Position numbers and translations under genes: made by a program. Source: Marinobacter shengliensis (lineage in GTDB: Bacteria; Pseudomonadota; Gammaproteobacteria; Pseudomonadales; Oleiphilaceae). Taken from it: a DNA stretch of 64,000 nt. Shown in pieces: positions 43,177 through 52,063 of this stretch; position 1 is the first letter of the stretch, and the number at the start of each line of letters is the position of its first letter. The notes below the pieces were generated by a model that was not told the DNA's origin, ran no database searches, and saw only the letters and a program-made list of their open reading frames with translations. The stretch spans positions 434,001 to 498,000 of the forward strand of contig NZ_PXNO01000023.1 of NCBI RefSeq assembly GCF_003007715.1. The letters run 5' to 3'.

Positions 43177-44447
43177 TGGGGGTTGGCGAGGATATCGCAG
43201 CACAAAACCTGCAAACGCCCCTTATGCTGGTAGGCCAGTGACAGGGTGACGCACATATAGGCGCCGGTTACGCACAGATAGGGTGTTGTAACGTGCAGGT
43301 TCTCAGGCTGAGCCAGGGCCTGGCGCAGGTATTGCTGGCGGAACCAGTCGGCGCTGGTGGTGTTCTCCAGCGGCCGGAAACGGGGGTCCCGCTTCTCAAT
43401 GGCGGAGTCGGAGACCAGGGTGTCTTCAATCTGGATGCCCTTGTCATCCGCGAGATAGCAGCGGGATACGGCGGGGTGGTTCAGCAGTTCAAAGCAGGCC
43501 TGTGACATCAGGCTGCCGTCCTGCAGTCGTTCAATGGCCCGCCGGAACGGCCCGTTGAAATAGTTGACCAGTTGCTGTGTGGGGTCCTGGGTGATCTGTT
43601 TGCGCTTCTTGTATTCCTGAAGTAATTCTTCGAGGTCTGCGGGCGTGTGGGGCAGTTCCCCGAGTTCAAGGCAAGGGCGCCGGAAATAGAATCCCTGTAC
43701 AAAGTCCACGCCAGCATCGATGGCTATCATGGCCTGATCACGGGTTTCCACGCCTTCCAGTAGTACCAGGCATCCCGACTGGTGAAGCAGTGACACCATG
43801 CCATTCAGAATCTGCCGTGCCCGCTGATCGTCAGTGGCGCGGGTCAGCAGCGTACGATCCAGTTTGACGATATCGGGCGACAGGTTCCAGATTCGCTCGA
43901 AATTCGAGTGGCCAGCGCCAAAATCATCGATCGCGGTGAGGCAGCCAAGTTTCCGGTAGTAGGCGACGGTATCTTTCAGTCTCTCAGCATCGTCTGTGGG
44001 CTGCTCAACAATCTCCATCACAATTCGATGGGGTGGTAGCCCGGTTTTCTTCAGAAGCGCCCCAAAGAACGAATCCGACTGGCTGCCACTGGTCACCACC
44101 CGGGGGGATACGTTCAGGAACAGCCAGTTCAGCTGATCTTTTATGCCGCTGTAGTTACGGATATGCAGGTACCGACACAGCCGGTCCAGCAGCAGGTTTT
44201 CAGCGTCGGTGTCCGGAAGTTCAAACAGGTGGTTGGGAAGTACAGCCGCGTTGTCGTTGTCGAACGCCCGGATCAGGGCCTCATAACCAACGGTCCGTTT
44301 GTGGGAGATGCTGTAAATCGGTTGCAGGGCGGTTCTGAGCTTTAGCCCTCTGAAATCGGCTGTCCAGGTCTCTCCTTGCTGAGTGAGCATGGGCGAGAGC
44401 AGGTCCAGTTCTGGCGCTGGCAGGATATCGGTAAGGCTGTGGGACAT
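43164..44447 (-). CDS. EAL-domain c-di-GMP phosphodiesterase
   Basis: A 427-residue protein whose first 270 residues are an EAL domain. The catalytic set looks intact: EALIR, the Asn of WLFLNVSP, Glu in IVMEIVEQ, AIDDFGAG, the Lys of IVKLDR, EGVET and QGFYF. It would cut c-di-GMP to pGpG, which Orn at the far end of the window can degrade. The C-terminal 150 residues contain a CACHE-like or unclassified sensor section. The start at 44447 (MSHSLTDIL) is chosen as the first Met next to the domain; Met at 44477 is possible. No clear ribosome site is seen. Confidence 0.86.
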   Translation of the reverse strand: MSHSLTDILPAPELDLLSPMLTQQGETWTADFRGLKLRTALQPIYSISHKRTVGYEALIRAFDNDNAAVLPNHLFELPDTDAENLLLDRLCRYLHIRNYSGIKDQLNWLFLNVSPRVVTSGSQSDSFFGALLKKTGLPPHRIVMEIVEQPTDDAERLKDTVAYYRKLGCLTAIDDFGAGHSNFERIWNLSPDIVKLDRTLLTRATDDQRARQILNGMVSLLHQSGCLVLLEGVETRDQAMIAIDAGVDFVQGFYFRRPCLELGELPHTPADLEELLQEYKKRKQITQDPTQQLVNYFNGPFRRAIERLQDGSLMSQACFELLNHPAVSRCYLADDKGIQIEDTLVSDSAIEKRDPRFRPLENTTSADWFRQQYLRQALAQPENLHVTTPYLCVTGAYMCVTLSLAYQHKGRLQVLCCDILANPHQTP

Positions 44448-44689
44448 AGGCGAGTCTGAACCGTTTAACGAACGCATCAGGAGCAGCAGTTGTGGTGCTG
44501 ACCACTGAACTGTTAGCCAGAGTGCCCACATCCCTGGCACGTTTGCCTGTATTTCAAGGCGTTAACTGTTTAGCTAAAGCGCAGATTGCCAAAAAACAGG
44601 AATCATTACCACTGTTTAACCGGTAAAACTCGAAACAGTTTGTGACTTTGTGTTGGTATGGGGAATTCGGGGCGGGGCTTTGGAGAGCA

Positions 44690-44713
44690 GAACCCCCGGC
44701 AGGCCGGGGGTTC
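44690..44713 (-). terminator. Strong hairpin after the small ORF
   Basis: GAACCCCCGGC pairs with GCCGGGGGTTC (11 bp) around a very short AG turn, 13 bases after the stop of the 15-residue peptide. No T-run follows on the minus strand, so it may stabilise or attenuate the transcript rather than end it. Confidence 0.5.
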
Positions 44714-44726
44714 AGAATGGAGCATA

Positions 44727-44774
44727 TTAATTGTTGCTGGGTACTACTACGGATTCGTCGAATTCCAGTTCCAT
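44727..44774 (-). CDS. Candidate 15-residue peptide gene
   Basis: ATG at 44774 opens a 15-codon frame, MELEFDESVVVPSNN, ending in TAA. The upstream sequence GAGAGGAAACGAC places AGAGG at ideal distance from the ATG. The peptide is acidic at the N terminus (four of the first seven residues are Glu or Asp) with a VVVP stretch. A strong hairpin follows the stop. No signal peptide or known family is recognised. It could be a real small protein, a leader peptide or a chance frame; the strong ribosome site is the main support. Confidence 0.4.
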   Translation of the reverse strand: MELEFDESVVVPSNN

Positions 44775-45045
44775 GTCGTTTCCTCTCGGTCACTGAGGCC
44801 CCCGACGGGGCGAATTAAAGTATGTGAGAAGTTTAGCGTTGCTGTGAATTTGCGCAATCCGTAGAACCCGTATTCGACCAAAGTGGCCAGTGCCAACCCC
44901 GGTGTCCGCCAGAGACTTGATCAGATAATTTGATGCATCCCGGCAGAATATTTTGATTTTCACCCGGCAGTTCGGGGCCTAGACTGACCTAAACGTATCA
45001 GTCGCACAGGGTGGCTAAGTCCAGGGATGGAGGATTTCCCAAATC

Positions 45046-45594
45046 ATGAAATTACGAAATACCAACACCGCCTACGGTCTGATCGCTGTCAGTTTGCACT
45101 GGCTGGTGGCGCTGGCGGTCATTGGCCTGTTCGGGCTCGGCTGGTGGATGGTGGAACTGTCCTACTATGACCCCTGGTACCGACAGGGCCCACACATTCA
45201 CCGGAGCATTGGCATCCTGTTGTTCATAGTGGTGGTGGCCCGGCTGTTGTGGCGAGTTGTGACTCCGCCTCCCAGGCCGCTGCCTGAGCACCAGCGGTGG
45301 GAAGTGATTGCCGCCCATGGGGCCCATGGGTTGCTCTATCTGCTTCTGTTCGTAGCCATGATCAGTGGATACCTGATTACCACGGCCGATGGCTCGTCCA
45401 TCAGCGTATTTGGCTGGTTTGAGGTGCCTTCAGTCACCGGCCGGATCAGGGGGATGGAGGACACCGCGGGTGCGGTCCATTACTGGAGCACCTGGGCACT
45501 GGTCGGGTTGGCCGGGCTGCATGCCCTGGCGGCCTTGAAACACCATTTTATTGATCGGGATGCCACGCTCAGGCGCATGCTTGGCCGCGGTTGA
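45046..45594 (+). CDS. Cytochrome b561 family protein (YceJ-like)
   Basis: A 182-residue membrane cytochrome with four helices and histidines for two b hemes: SLHWLVALAV in helix 1, HIHRSIGILLFIVVVARLLW in helix 2, AHGAHGLLYLLLFVAMISGY in helix 3, and VHYWSTWALVGLAGLHALAALKHH in helix 4. It moves electrons across or within the inner membrane. It is directly followed by a YceI protein, the yceJ-yceI pairing seen in many Proteobacteria, which suggests a shared isoprenoid or quinone-related function. Confidence 0.9.
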   Translation: MKLRNTNTAYGLIAVSLHWLVALAVIGLFGLGWWMVELSYYDPWYRQGPHIHRSIGILLFIVVVARLLWRVVTPPPRPLPEHQRWEVIAAHGAHGLLYLLLFVAMISGYLITTADGSSISVFGWFEVPSVTGRIRGMEDTAGAVHYWSTWALVGLAGLHALAALKHHFIDRDATLRRMLGRG

Positions 45595-45645
45595 CGCAGA
45601 TCCGAAGACCGAAACGATAACCATGACTCACTCAGGGAGAAGACC

Positions 45646-46227
45646 ATGAAAAAACTCTTGCTCGCATCCGCCGTTTCAGTGGCACTGATTGGCACTGCCA
45701 ATGCCAGCGAACACAGCGGCACCTATGCCTTTGATAAAGAGGGCGCCCACCAGTTCATCACCTTCAAGATTTCCCATCTTGGCTACAGCTGGCTGTATGG
45801 CCGGTTCAACGACTTCGACGGCGAATTTGTCTACGACGCCGAGAACCCGGAGAACAGCACGGTCACCGTTACAATCGACACGGCCAGTGTGGACTCCAAC
45901 CACGCCGAGCGCGACAAGCATTTGCGCAGCAAGGACTTTCTGCACGTGAGTGAGTTCCCGCAGGCCACCTTCAAAAGCAAGCGGGTGGTTGTGGATGACG
46001 ACGGCGAGGCTGATATCATCGGCGACTTCACCCTGCGCGGCGTGACCCGTGAGATCACCCTGGAAGCCGAAATGCTTGGCCACGGTGAAGACCCCTGGGG
46101 CGGCTACCGTATGGGCTTTGAGGCCGAGACCGAATTTCGTCTGAAGGATTTCGGTATTCCGATGGATCTGGGTGAAGCCTCTGAAACCGTTGAAATCAAG
46201 ATCTCCATCGAAGGCATTCGTCAGTAA
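45646..46227 (+). CDS. YceI-family periplasmic protein
   Basis: A 193-residue exported lipocalin-like protein. The signal peptide (MKKLLLASAVSVALIGTANA) is followed by the family beta-barrel pattern FDKEGAHQFITFKISHLGYS, SVDSNHAERDKHLRSKDFLH, FPQATFKSKRV and FTLRGVTREITLEAEMLG. YceI proteins bind polyisoprenoids such as ubiquinone-related lipids. GGGAG lies upstream of the ATG. It probably works with the cytochrome b561 encoded 51 bases before it. Confidence 0.93.
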   Translation: MKKLLLASAVSVALIGTANASEHSGTYAFDKEGAHQFITFKISHLGYSWLYGRFNDFDGEFVYDAENPENSTVTVTIDTASVDSNHAERDKHLRSKDFLHVSEFPQATFKSKRVVVDDDGEADIIGDFTLRGVTREITLEAEMLGHGEDPWGGYRMGFEAETEFRLKDFGIPMDLGEASETVEIKISIEGIRQ

Positions 46228-46260
46228 TCCTGATTGAAACCTCTGTCTCAGGTTCCGGGG

Positions 46261-47898
46261 TTAAACCCGGAACCTGCCTGTCTGTTGCTCCAGTTCTGAA
46301 GCATAGTCCTTAAGTGACTCGCTGATCCCATCGATGGCACGAGAGCGCTCAGCGCTGGCCGCGGCCAAGTCGTTAATTTCGGTAATGCTGCGATTGATCT
46401 CGTCCACAACCTGGGTTTGTTCTTCGGTGGCCGATGCCACGCTGGTGTTTACATCGGTGATATTGGAGATCGCCTCCAGAATGGCTTGCAGTTCCTGCTC
46501 CGCTTCGGTGGCCAGTTTTTCTGTCTCAGCTGCTTCTTTACTGCCGGTTTCCATCACATTGACCACATCCGAAACACCAGTCTGCAGTGCTGTGATCATG
46601 GTCTGAATATCCTCGGTGGACTGTTGTGTGCGTTGGGCGAGCGTTCGCACCTCATCCGCCACCACCGCAAAGCCCCGGCCTTGCTCACCGGCTCTTGCGG
46701 CTTCAATGGCAGCGTTCAGGGCCAGCAGGTTGGTTTGTTCGGCGATACCGCGAATCACATCCAGAACCGAGGTGATGTTGTCAGAATCATCAGACAGCTT
46801 GCGGATCACACCAACCGCCTTGGAGATCTGGGCCGCCAGCCGGTGCACCTGCCTGGATGAATTCCGGATGATTTCGGCACTGTTCTGCCCCTTGAGGTCT
46901 GCTTCCCGGGTGATCTCGGCCGCCCTTGAGGCATTCCCGGCAACTTCTTCGATCGCGCTTTGCATCTCATTGATGGCCGTTGCCACCATGGATATCGAAT
47001 CGGTCTGTCGGGTAACGCCCTCGTTGTTGTCCCGCGCAGCAGACGCCAGTTCAGTGGCGCCCTGGCCCAGATCCCGGCTCAGGGTCTGTATTGAGCCGAT
47101 CATGCCCTGAAGGTTCTCCAGTACCTGATTGAAACTCCTGGCCAGTTGCCCCAGATCGTCCTCCACGGCCACCGGTATTCGTTGGGTCAGGTCGCCTTCA
47201 CCCTGGGCAATATTATCGAGCTGGCTGCGCAGGGCTTGAATGGATCGGATGATCAGTCTGAGGAAAATCAGGAACAGGGCAATACTGATAACGATGGCCG
47301 CGACCGTGATAACGGTAATGGTTACGGTGCTGGAAGTGCCTTCGGCGCGGGCTTCGGCATAGCGAATCTGGGCCTGTTCATCCGCATGGCCTTCGGCCCT
47401 GTCGTAGAATGCCCGTAGCCGCTGGAACAGCCCGATGGTTTCAGTGGCGGCAAGGTTTCTGGCTTGTGTTCCGTCCCCCCGCTCTGCCAGTGCCAGAACC
47501 TGGCGCGCAGAGCGCTCCCATTGGTCAAAGGCCTGGTCAAAGCCCCCGGTCACAGAGCTGATCCCTGTGCCCCGTAGCCGCGCTACGCTGTCGGTAAAAC
47601 GCCGGCGTGCCTGCTCCACGTTCTCCTCGAAATCTGCGATGGCGTCTGTTGTGTCTTCACCATTCAGGGTCTGGTCGACCACCATCATCTGAGCAACTAA
47701 AGCCTGATACAGGTCGCGGTCACCGTTGAGGATTTCGGCAACCGACGGCAGGAAGGTAACGGCAATATCTTCAGTGCTTTCCACCAGGTTTTTGGCTGTC
47801 AGCATGCCGAATCCACCGGCGACAACCAATGCCAGAGCGGTGATGAAAAAGGGCAGGGCGATCTTGGTGCGCAACCCCAGATTGTTTAAAACGTTCAT
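46261..47898 (-). CDS. Methyl-accepting chemotaxis protein
   Basis: A 545-residue chemoreceptor. An N-terminal membrane helix (about 12-32, [20 protein letters not shown]) is followed by a four-helix-bundle periplasmic sensor. A second membrane helix lies at about 192-212 ([20 protein letters not shown]), then HAMP, then the signalling domain with the hairpin tip [20 protein letters not shown] and [18 protein letters not shown]. It would feed the Che pathway that drives the flagellar motor. It is a single gene on the minus strand. The ligand is unknown. Confidence 0.95.
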   Translation of the reverse strand: MNVLNNLGLRTKIALPFFITALALVVAGGFGMLTAKNLVESTEDIAVTFLPSVAEILNGDRDLYQALVAQMMVVDQTLNGEDTTDAIADFEENVEQARRRFTDSVARLRGTGISSVTGGFDQAFDQWERSARQVLALAERGDGTQARNLAATETIGLFQRLRAFYDRAEGHADEQAQIRYAEARAEGTSSTVTITVITVAAIVISIALFLIFLRLIIRSIQALRSQLDNIAQGEGDLTQRIPVAVEDDLGQLARSFNQVLENLQGMIGSIQTLSRDLGQGATELASAARDNNEGVTRQTDSISMVATAINEMQSAIEEVAGNASRAAEITREADLKGQNSAEIIRNSSRQVHRLAAQISKAVGVIRKLSDDSDNITSVLDVIRGIAEQTNLLALNAAIEAARAGEQGRGFAVVADEVRTLAQRTQQSTEDIQTMITALQTGVSDVVNVMETGSKEAAETEKLATEAEQELQAILEAISNITDVNTSVASATEEQTQVVDEINRSITEINDLAAASAERSRAIDGISESLKDYASELEQQTGRFRV

Positions 47899-48011
47899 TC
47901 AGCCTCCAGATTATTGTTGTTGCTCTAGAGGCTAAGCGTAGCAGGGGGTGGGGCGTTGTCACCCTGAACATGAGGGTGGAATCTTGATTTAGCTCAGGAT
48001 TTGATGACGAA

Positions 48012-48248
48012 TCAGGGTTGTTGCACGTTGCCGGATTGTTCACTGGTTCGGCACAGATGCCGTTGGCGCCAGAACTGGGCGATAAAGATGACAACGCCAA
48101 TGACCAGACCGGCCCAAAGGTAAGGCTCCGGCATCTGGAATGATCCACTGATGGCGAATTCCACCAGCAGCATCAGCGCGACGGCCAGGGTGGCGTTCAC
48201 CAAGGCTGTCACCAGGGCGTGCCCGCAGGCTTTGAGATTGGGTTTCAT
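48012..48248 (-). CDS. Small two-helix membrane protein of unknown function
   Basis: A 78-residue protein with two hydrophobic helices: residues about 10-32 (ALVTALVNATLAVALMLLVE) and 43-60 (LWAGLVIGVVIFIAQFW). A basic C-terminal tail (RQRHLCRTSEQSGN) follows. CGGAAA lies just before the ATG. It is divergent from parC and upstream of the chemoreceptor on the same strand, 113 bases away. I do not recognise a family. Confidence 0.55.
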   Translation of the reverse strand: MKPNLKACGHALVTALVNATLAVALMLLVEFAISGSFQMPEPYLWAGLVIGVVIFIAQFWRQRHLCRTSEQSGNVQQP

Positions 48249-48468
48249 AGGTTTCCGCTTGTCAGGGGATAAAACGGCTTTCTATTCACTGTGGCGAGAA
48301 TACGGTGCACCTTACAGACTCTCCATGCGGGAATTCCGCTATTGGAAATTGGTGTATCGTTGCTTGCGTCCATATAATGTGCGCCACATTGCCCGGTGTT
48401 TGTGCCGGGTTATCGGGGCTGCATCAAAGCCGCATTTCAAAACAGGCAGTTAAGGCAAAGAGGCATCT

Positions 48469-50775
48469 ATGCCAGAGTTTCAGACAACGGATGAAGGTTT
48501 CGAAAGGGTATCGCTACGGGATTATACCGAGAAGGCCTACCTCGACTACTCCATGTATGTGATCCTGGACCGTGCATTGCCCAACGTAGGGGATGGGCTC
48601 AAGCCGGTGCAGCGTCGGATTGTTTATGCCATGTCGGAGCTGGGGCTGAAATCCACCTCCAAGTACAAGAAATCTGCCCGTACCGTTGGTGATGTGCTGG
48701 GTAAGTTCCACCCCCATGGTGACAGCGCCTGCTATGAAGCCATGGTGCTGATGGCGCAGCCGTTCTCCTATCGCTACCCGTTGGTGGATGGTCAAGGTAA
48801 CTGGGGCTCGCCGGACGACCCGAAATCGTTCGCCGCCATGCGTTACACCGAATCCCGCTTGGCTGCCTTTGCCGATGTTCTTCTGGGTGAGTTGGGGCAG
48901 GGAACCGTGGACTGGGCGCCGAACTTTGATGGCACCATGGAGGAGCCGTCCGTTCTGCCAGCCCGGTTGCCTCATGTCCTGCTGAACGGCACCACCGGCA
49001 TTGCCGTGGGCATGGCCACCGATATTCCGCCGCACAACGTGCGAGAGGTCACCGCCGCCTGCATTCGCTTGCTGGATGACCCGGAAGCCACCGTTGACCA
49101 GCTCTGTGAACACATCAAGGGGCCGGATTTTCCCACCTATGCGGAAATTATTACCCCCCGCAAGGATCTGATGCAGATCTATGAAACCGGCCGCGGCTCT
49201 CTGCGTATGAGAGCGCGCTGGGTTCGTGAAAGTGGCGAGATCGTGATTACCGATCTGCCACATCAGGTATCCGGTAACCGGGTGCTGGAGCAGATTGCCC
49301 AGCAGATGCAGGGCAAGAAACTGCCCATGGTGGCGGACCTGCGTGATGAATCCGACCATGAGAACCCTACCCGCCTGGTGATTGTGCCCCGCTCTAACCG
49401 GGTCGACCTGGATGGCTTGATGGCGCACCTGTTTGCCAGTACCGATCTGGAGAAAACCTACCGGGTTAACATCAACGTTATTGGTAATGACGGCCGCCCG
49501 GGTGTGAAGGGGCTTCGCCAGATTCTGACCGAGTGGCTGGCGTTCCGTAAAACCACGGTTACTCGCCGTCTGCAACATCGCCTGGACAAGGTTCTGGCCC
49601 GGTTACACCTCCTTGAAGGCTTGTTGATTGCCTATCTCAACATCGATGAAGTGATTGAGATCATTCGTACCGAAGACAAGCCCAAGGCCGTACTGATGTC
49701 CCGGTTTGGCCTGTCGGCCGACCAGGCGGAAGCCATTCTTGAGCTGAAACTGCGCCACCTGGCAAAACTCGAGGAAATGAAAATCCGTGGTGAGCAGGAC
49801 GAGCTGGCCGCGGAAAGGGATGAGCTGCAGGCCATTCTGGGCTCGGAAGACCGCCTGCGCGAGCTGATCAAGACCGAACTGCAGCAGGATGCCGAAACCT
49901 ACGGTGATGACCGCCGTTCTCCGATCGTCGCCCGTGAAGAAGCCAAGGCCTTCAGTGAGATTGACCTGGTGTCCAACGACCCGGTCACTGTGGTGCTGTC
50001 GGAGAAAGGCTGGGTGCGGGCTGCCAAGGGGCACGACATTGATCCGTCCGGGCTCAGTTACAAGTCTGGCGACCGCTTTGCGCTGGCTGCCAGGGGCAGA
50101 AACAATCAGCAGGCCATCTTCCTCGACAGCACTGGGCGTGCCTATGCGCTCATGGCTCACAGTCTGCCGTCTGCCCGAGGGCAGGGCGAACCTCTTACCG
50201 GCCGGATCAACCCACCGTCCGGGGCGACCTTCTCTGGCCTGCTGATGGGAAATCCGGAGCGTAAAGCGCTGCTGGTCACCGACGGCGGCTATGGTTTCGT
50301 GACCTCGTTGAACGACATGATCAGCAAGAATCGAGCTGGCAAGGCGGTGGTGTCTGTGCCCAAAGGGGCCCGAATCATGCCCCCTGTGCTGATCCCAGAG
50401 ACAGCAACAACCCTTTACCTGGCGGCTATATCCAACGAGGGGCGGATGCTGGTGTTCCCGCTCAGCGAATTGCCGGAACTGGCCAAGGGTAAGGGTAACA
50501 AGATCATCAGCATTCCCTCTGCCCGCGTTCAGAATCGTGAGGAGTATGTGGTGGCTGCCGCCGTCTTCGGTGAAGAAGACCAACTGGAGGTGAAGGCCGG
50601 CAAACGCAAACTGGGTCTGCGTTTTGCAGATCTGGAGCATTATCTTGGTGAGCGTGGCCGGCGTGGTCACAAATTGCCCAGAGGGCTCCAGCGGGTAGAC
50701 GGCATTGATGTGATTCCGTCTGCGGCCCGTGCCCAGGAAGAAGCTCAGGACGTGGAGGGCGCCGACAGTGAGTGA
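48469..50775 (+). CDS. parC: DNA topoisomerase IV subunit A
   Basis: A 768-residue subunit that cuts and reseals DNA in topoisomerase IV. The N terminus has [20 protein letters not shown] and [16 protein letters not shown]. The quinolone-determining region has wild-type-looking Ser86 and Glu90 ([13 protein letters not shown]), and the catalytic Tyr126 is in [11 protein letters not shown]-terminal beta-propeller repeats follow, then a Glu/Ala-rich tail. The stop overlaps the GTG start of serB, so the two are coupled. Its partner parE lies 7 kb upstream. Confidence 0.96.
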   Translation: MPEFQTTDEGFERVSLRDYTEKAYLDYSMYVILDRALPNVGDGLKPVQRRIVYAMSELGLKSTSKYKKSARTVGDVLGKFHPHGDSACYEAMVLMAQPFSYRYPLVDGQGNWGSPDDPKSFAAMRYTESRLAAFADVLLGELGQGTVDWAPNFDGTMEEPSVLPARLPHVLLNGTTGIAVGMATDIPPHNVREVTAACIRLLDDPEATVDQLCEHIKGPDFPTYAEIITPRKDLMQIYETGRGSLRMRARWVRESGEIVITDLPHQVSGNRVLEQIAQQMQGKKLPMVADLRDESDHENPTRLVIVPRSNRVDLDGLMAHLFASTDLEKTYRVNINVIGNDGRPGVKGLRQILTEWLAFRKTTVTRRLQHRLDKVLARLHLLEGLLIAYLNIDEVIEIIRTEDKPKAVLMSRFGLSADQAEAILELKLRHLAKLEEMKIRGEQDELAAERDELQAILGSEDRLRELIKTELQQDAETYGDDRRSPIVAREEAKAFSEIDLVSNDPVTVVLSEKGWVRAAKGHDIDPSGLSYKSGDRFALAARGRNNQQAIFLDSTGRAYALMAHSLPSARGQGEPLTGRINPPSGATFSGLLMGNPERKALLVTDGGYGFVTSLNDMISKNRAGKAVVSVPKGARIMPPVLIPETATTLYLAAISNEGRMLVFPLSELPELAKGKGNKIISIPSARVQNREEYVVAAAVFGEEDQLEVKAGKRKLGLRFADLEHYLGERGRRGHKLPRGLQRVDGIDVIPSAARAQEEAQDVEGADSE

Positions 50776-52000
50776 GCTGGTTCTGGTAAATGTGTCCGGG
50801 CGAGATAAGCCCGGATTGACCTCGGAGATCACCGGGATCATGGGGCAGTACGATGTCCGGATTCTGGATATTGGCCAGGCGGTGATTCACGACCACCTGA
50901 CCTGGGGCATACTGATCGAGATCCCGGATGAGTCGAAATCGTCCCCGGTGATCCGTGACGTTCTTTTTCGACTGCATGCCCTGGACCTTCAGGTGCGCTT
51001 TGCCCCCATCACGGTGGAGGAATACCAGGCATGGGCCGAAGGGCGTAACCGGGCCTGCTACATCGTTACCCTGCTATCCCGTGACATCAAGGCCGAACAG
51101 ATTGCCCGGGTATCGGCCATTACGGCCCGGCATGGGCTGAACATTGACAACATTACCCGCCTTTCTGCACGCCCGTCGCTCAATCAGGGGGAGAACCGCA
51201 TTGCCTGTGTCGAGTTTTCGGTGCGGGGGACGCCGTCAGACCTGGAACAACTTCGGGCGGACTTCCTGCATATTGCCGGTGAGATGAACGTGGACATCGC
51301 CTTCCAGGAAGACTCCATTTTCCGGCGAAACCGCCGGTTGGTGGTGTTTGATATGGATTCCACGCTGATTGAGGCCGAGGTGATCGATGAGCTGGCCCAT
51401 GAGGCCGGCGTGGGCGAGCAGGTTGCGGAAATAACCGAGCGGGCCATGCAAGGTGAGCTGGACTTCAGCCAGAGCTTCGCCGAGCGGCTGGCGCTGCTCA
51501 AAGGCCTGGATGAGTCGGTGCTTGAAAGTATTGCCGGTCGGCTGCGTATGACAGAGGGGGCTGAGCACCTGATCCGAAGCCTGAAAGCGCTGGGCTACCG
51601 CACTGCGATTCTCTCTGGCGGCTTTACCTACTTTGCCCGCCACCTGCAGCAGAAACTGGGCATTGACTACGTGTATGCCAACGAACTGGACATTGTCGAC
51701 GGCAAGGTGACCGGCCAGGTCAAAGGCCAGATTGTGGATGGCAAGCGCAAAGCCGAGCTGCTGCTCGAGATTGCCGAAAAAGAGCATATCTCAAGGGAGC
51801 AGGTCATCGCCGTGGGTGATGGTGCCAACGACTTGCCGATGCTGAGCCAGGCGGGCCTGGGCGTGGCCTTCCGTGCCAAGCCGCTGGTCAAGGAATCGGC
51901 CCGGCACTCCATTTCCACCCTGGGCCTGGACGCCATTCTGTACCTGATCGGTTTTCGCGAAAGTGATACCAATCAGACCCTCCAGAACAGCAGCCTGTGA
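50768..52000 (+). CDS. serB: Phosphoserine phosphatase with tandem ACT domains
   Basis: A 410-residue enzyme for the last step of serine synthesis. Two ACT-type domains occupy about residues 1-170 ([20 protein letters not shown] and [20 protein letters not shown]). They are followed by the HAD phosphatase with nucleophile motif [34 protein letters not shown] and [19 protein letters not shown]. The GTG at 50768 overlaps the parC end; an upstream ATG would put the start inside parC. A bidirectional terminator follows and serves fimX from the other side. Confidence 0.94.
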   Translation: MSELVLVNVSGRDKPGLTSEITGIMGQYDVRILDIGQAVIHDHLTWGILIEIPDESKSSPVIRDVLFRLHALDLQVRFAPITVEEYQAWAEGRNRACYIVTLLSRDIKAEQIARVSAITARHGLNIDNITRLSARPSLNQGENRIACVEFSVRGTPSDLEQLRADFLHIAGEMNVDIAFQEDSIFRRNRRLVVFDMDSTLIEAEVIDELAHEAGVGEQVAEITERAMQGELDFSQSFAERLALLKGLDESVLESIAGRLRMTEGAEHLIRSLKALGYRTAILSGGFTYFARHLQQKLGIDYVYANELDIVDGKVTGQVKGQIVDGKRKAELLLEIAEKEHISREQVIAVGDGANDLPMLSQAGLGVAFRAKPLVKESARHSISTLGLDAILYLIGFRESDTNQTLQNSSL

Positions 52001-52004
52001 ATGC

Positions 52005-52039
52005 AAAAAGGGCGAGGTTCTGACACCTCGCCCCTTTTT
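52005..52039. terminator. Bidirectional terminator between serB and fimX
   Basis: AAAAAGGGCGAGG pairs with CCTCGCCCCTTTTT across an 8-base loop. It sits between the convergent stops of serB and fimX, with A and T runs on the two sides. Confidence 0.9.
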
Positions 52040-52063
52040 CCTCTATCCGGAATTGGCGTCCGG

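Larger units (their letters stand above)
44448..45045. other. Intergenic region with a small ORF and a hairpin
   Basis: This 598-base gap between the EAL gene and cytochrome b561 holds the candidate peptide gene at 44727-44774 and the hairpin at 44690-44713. A short GCCCC/GGGGC hairpin lies just before the peptide's ribosome site. A 79-codon frame on the same strand (44554-44793) shows no recognisable protein features. I see nothing else that can be supported. Confidence 0.5.

Noticed and set aside
44554..44793. 79-codon minus-strand frame overlapping the peptide candidate
   Set aside because: It reads through the strong hairpin, has low-complexity composition and starts inside the ribosome site region of the shorter frame.
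48514..50841. Two long antisense frames (354 and 412 codons) over parC
   Set aside because: parC is complete and conserved on the other strand; these frames have no protein signatures.
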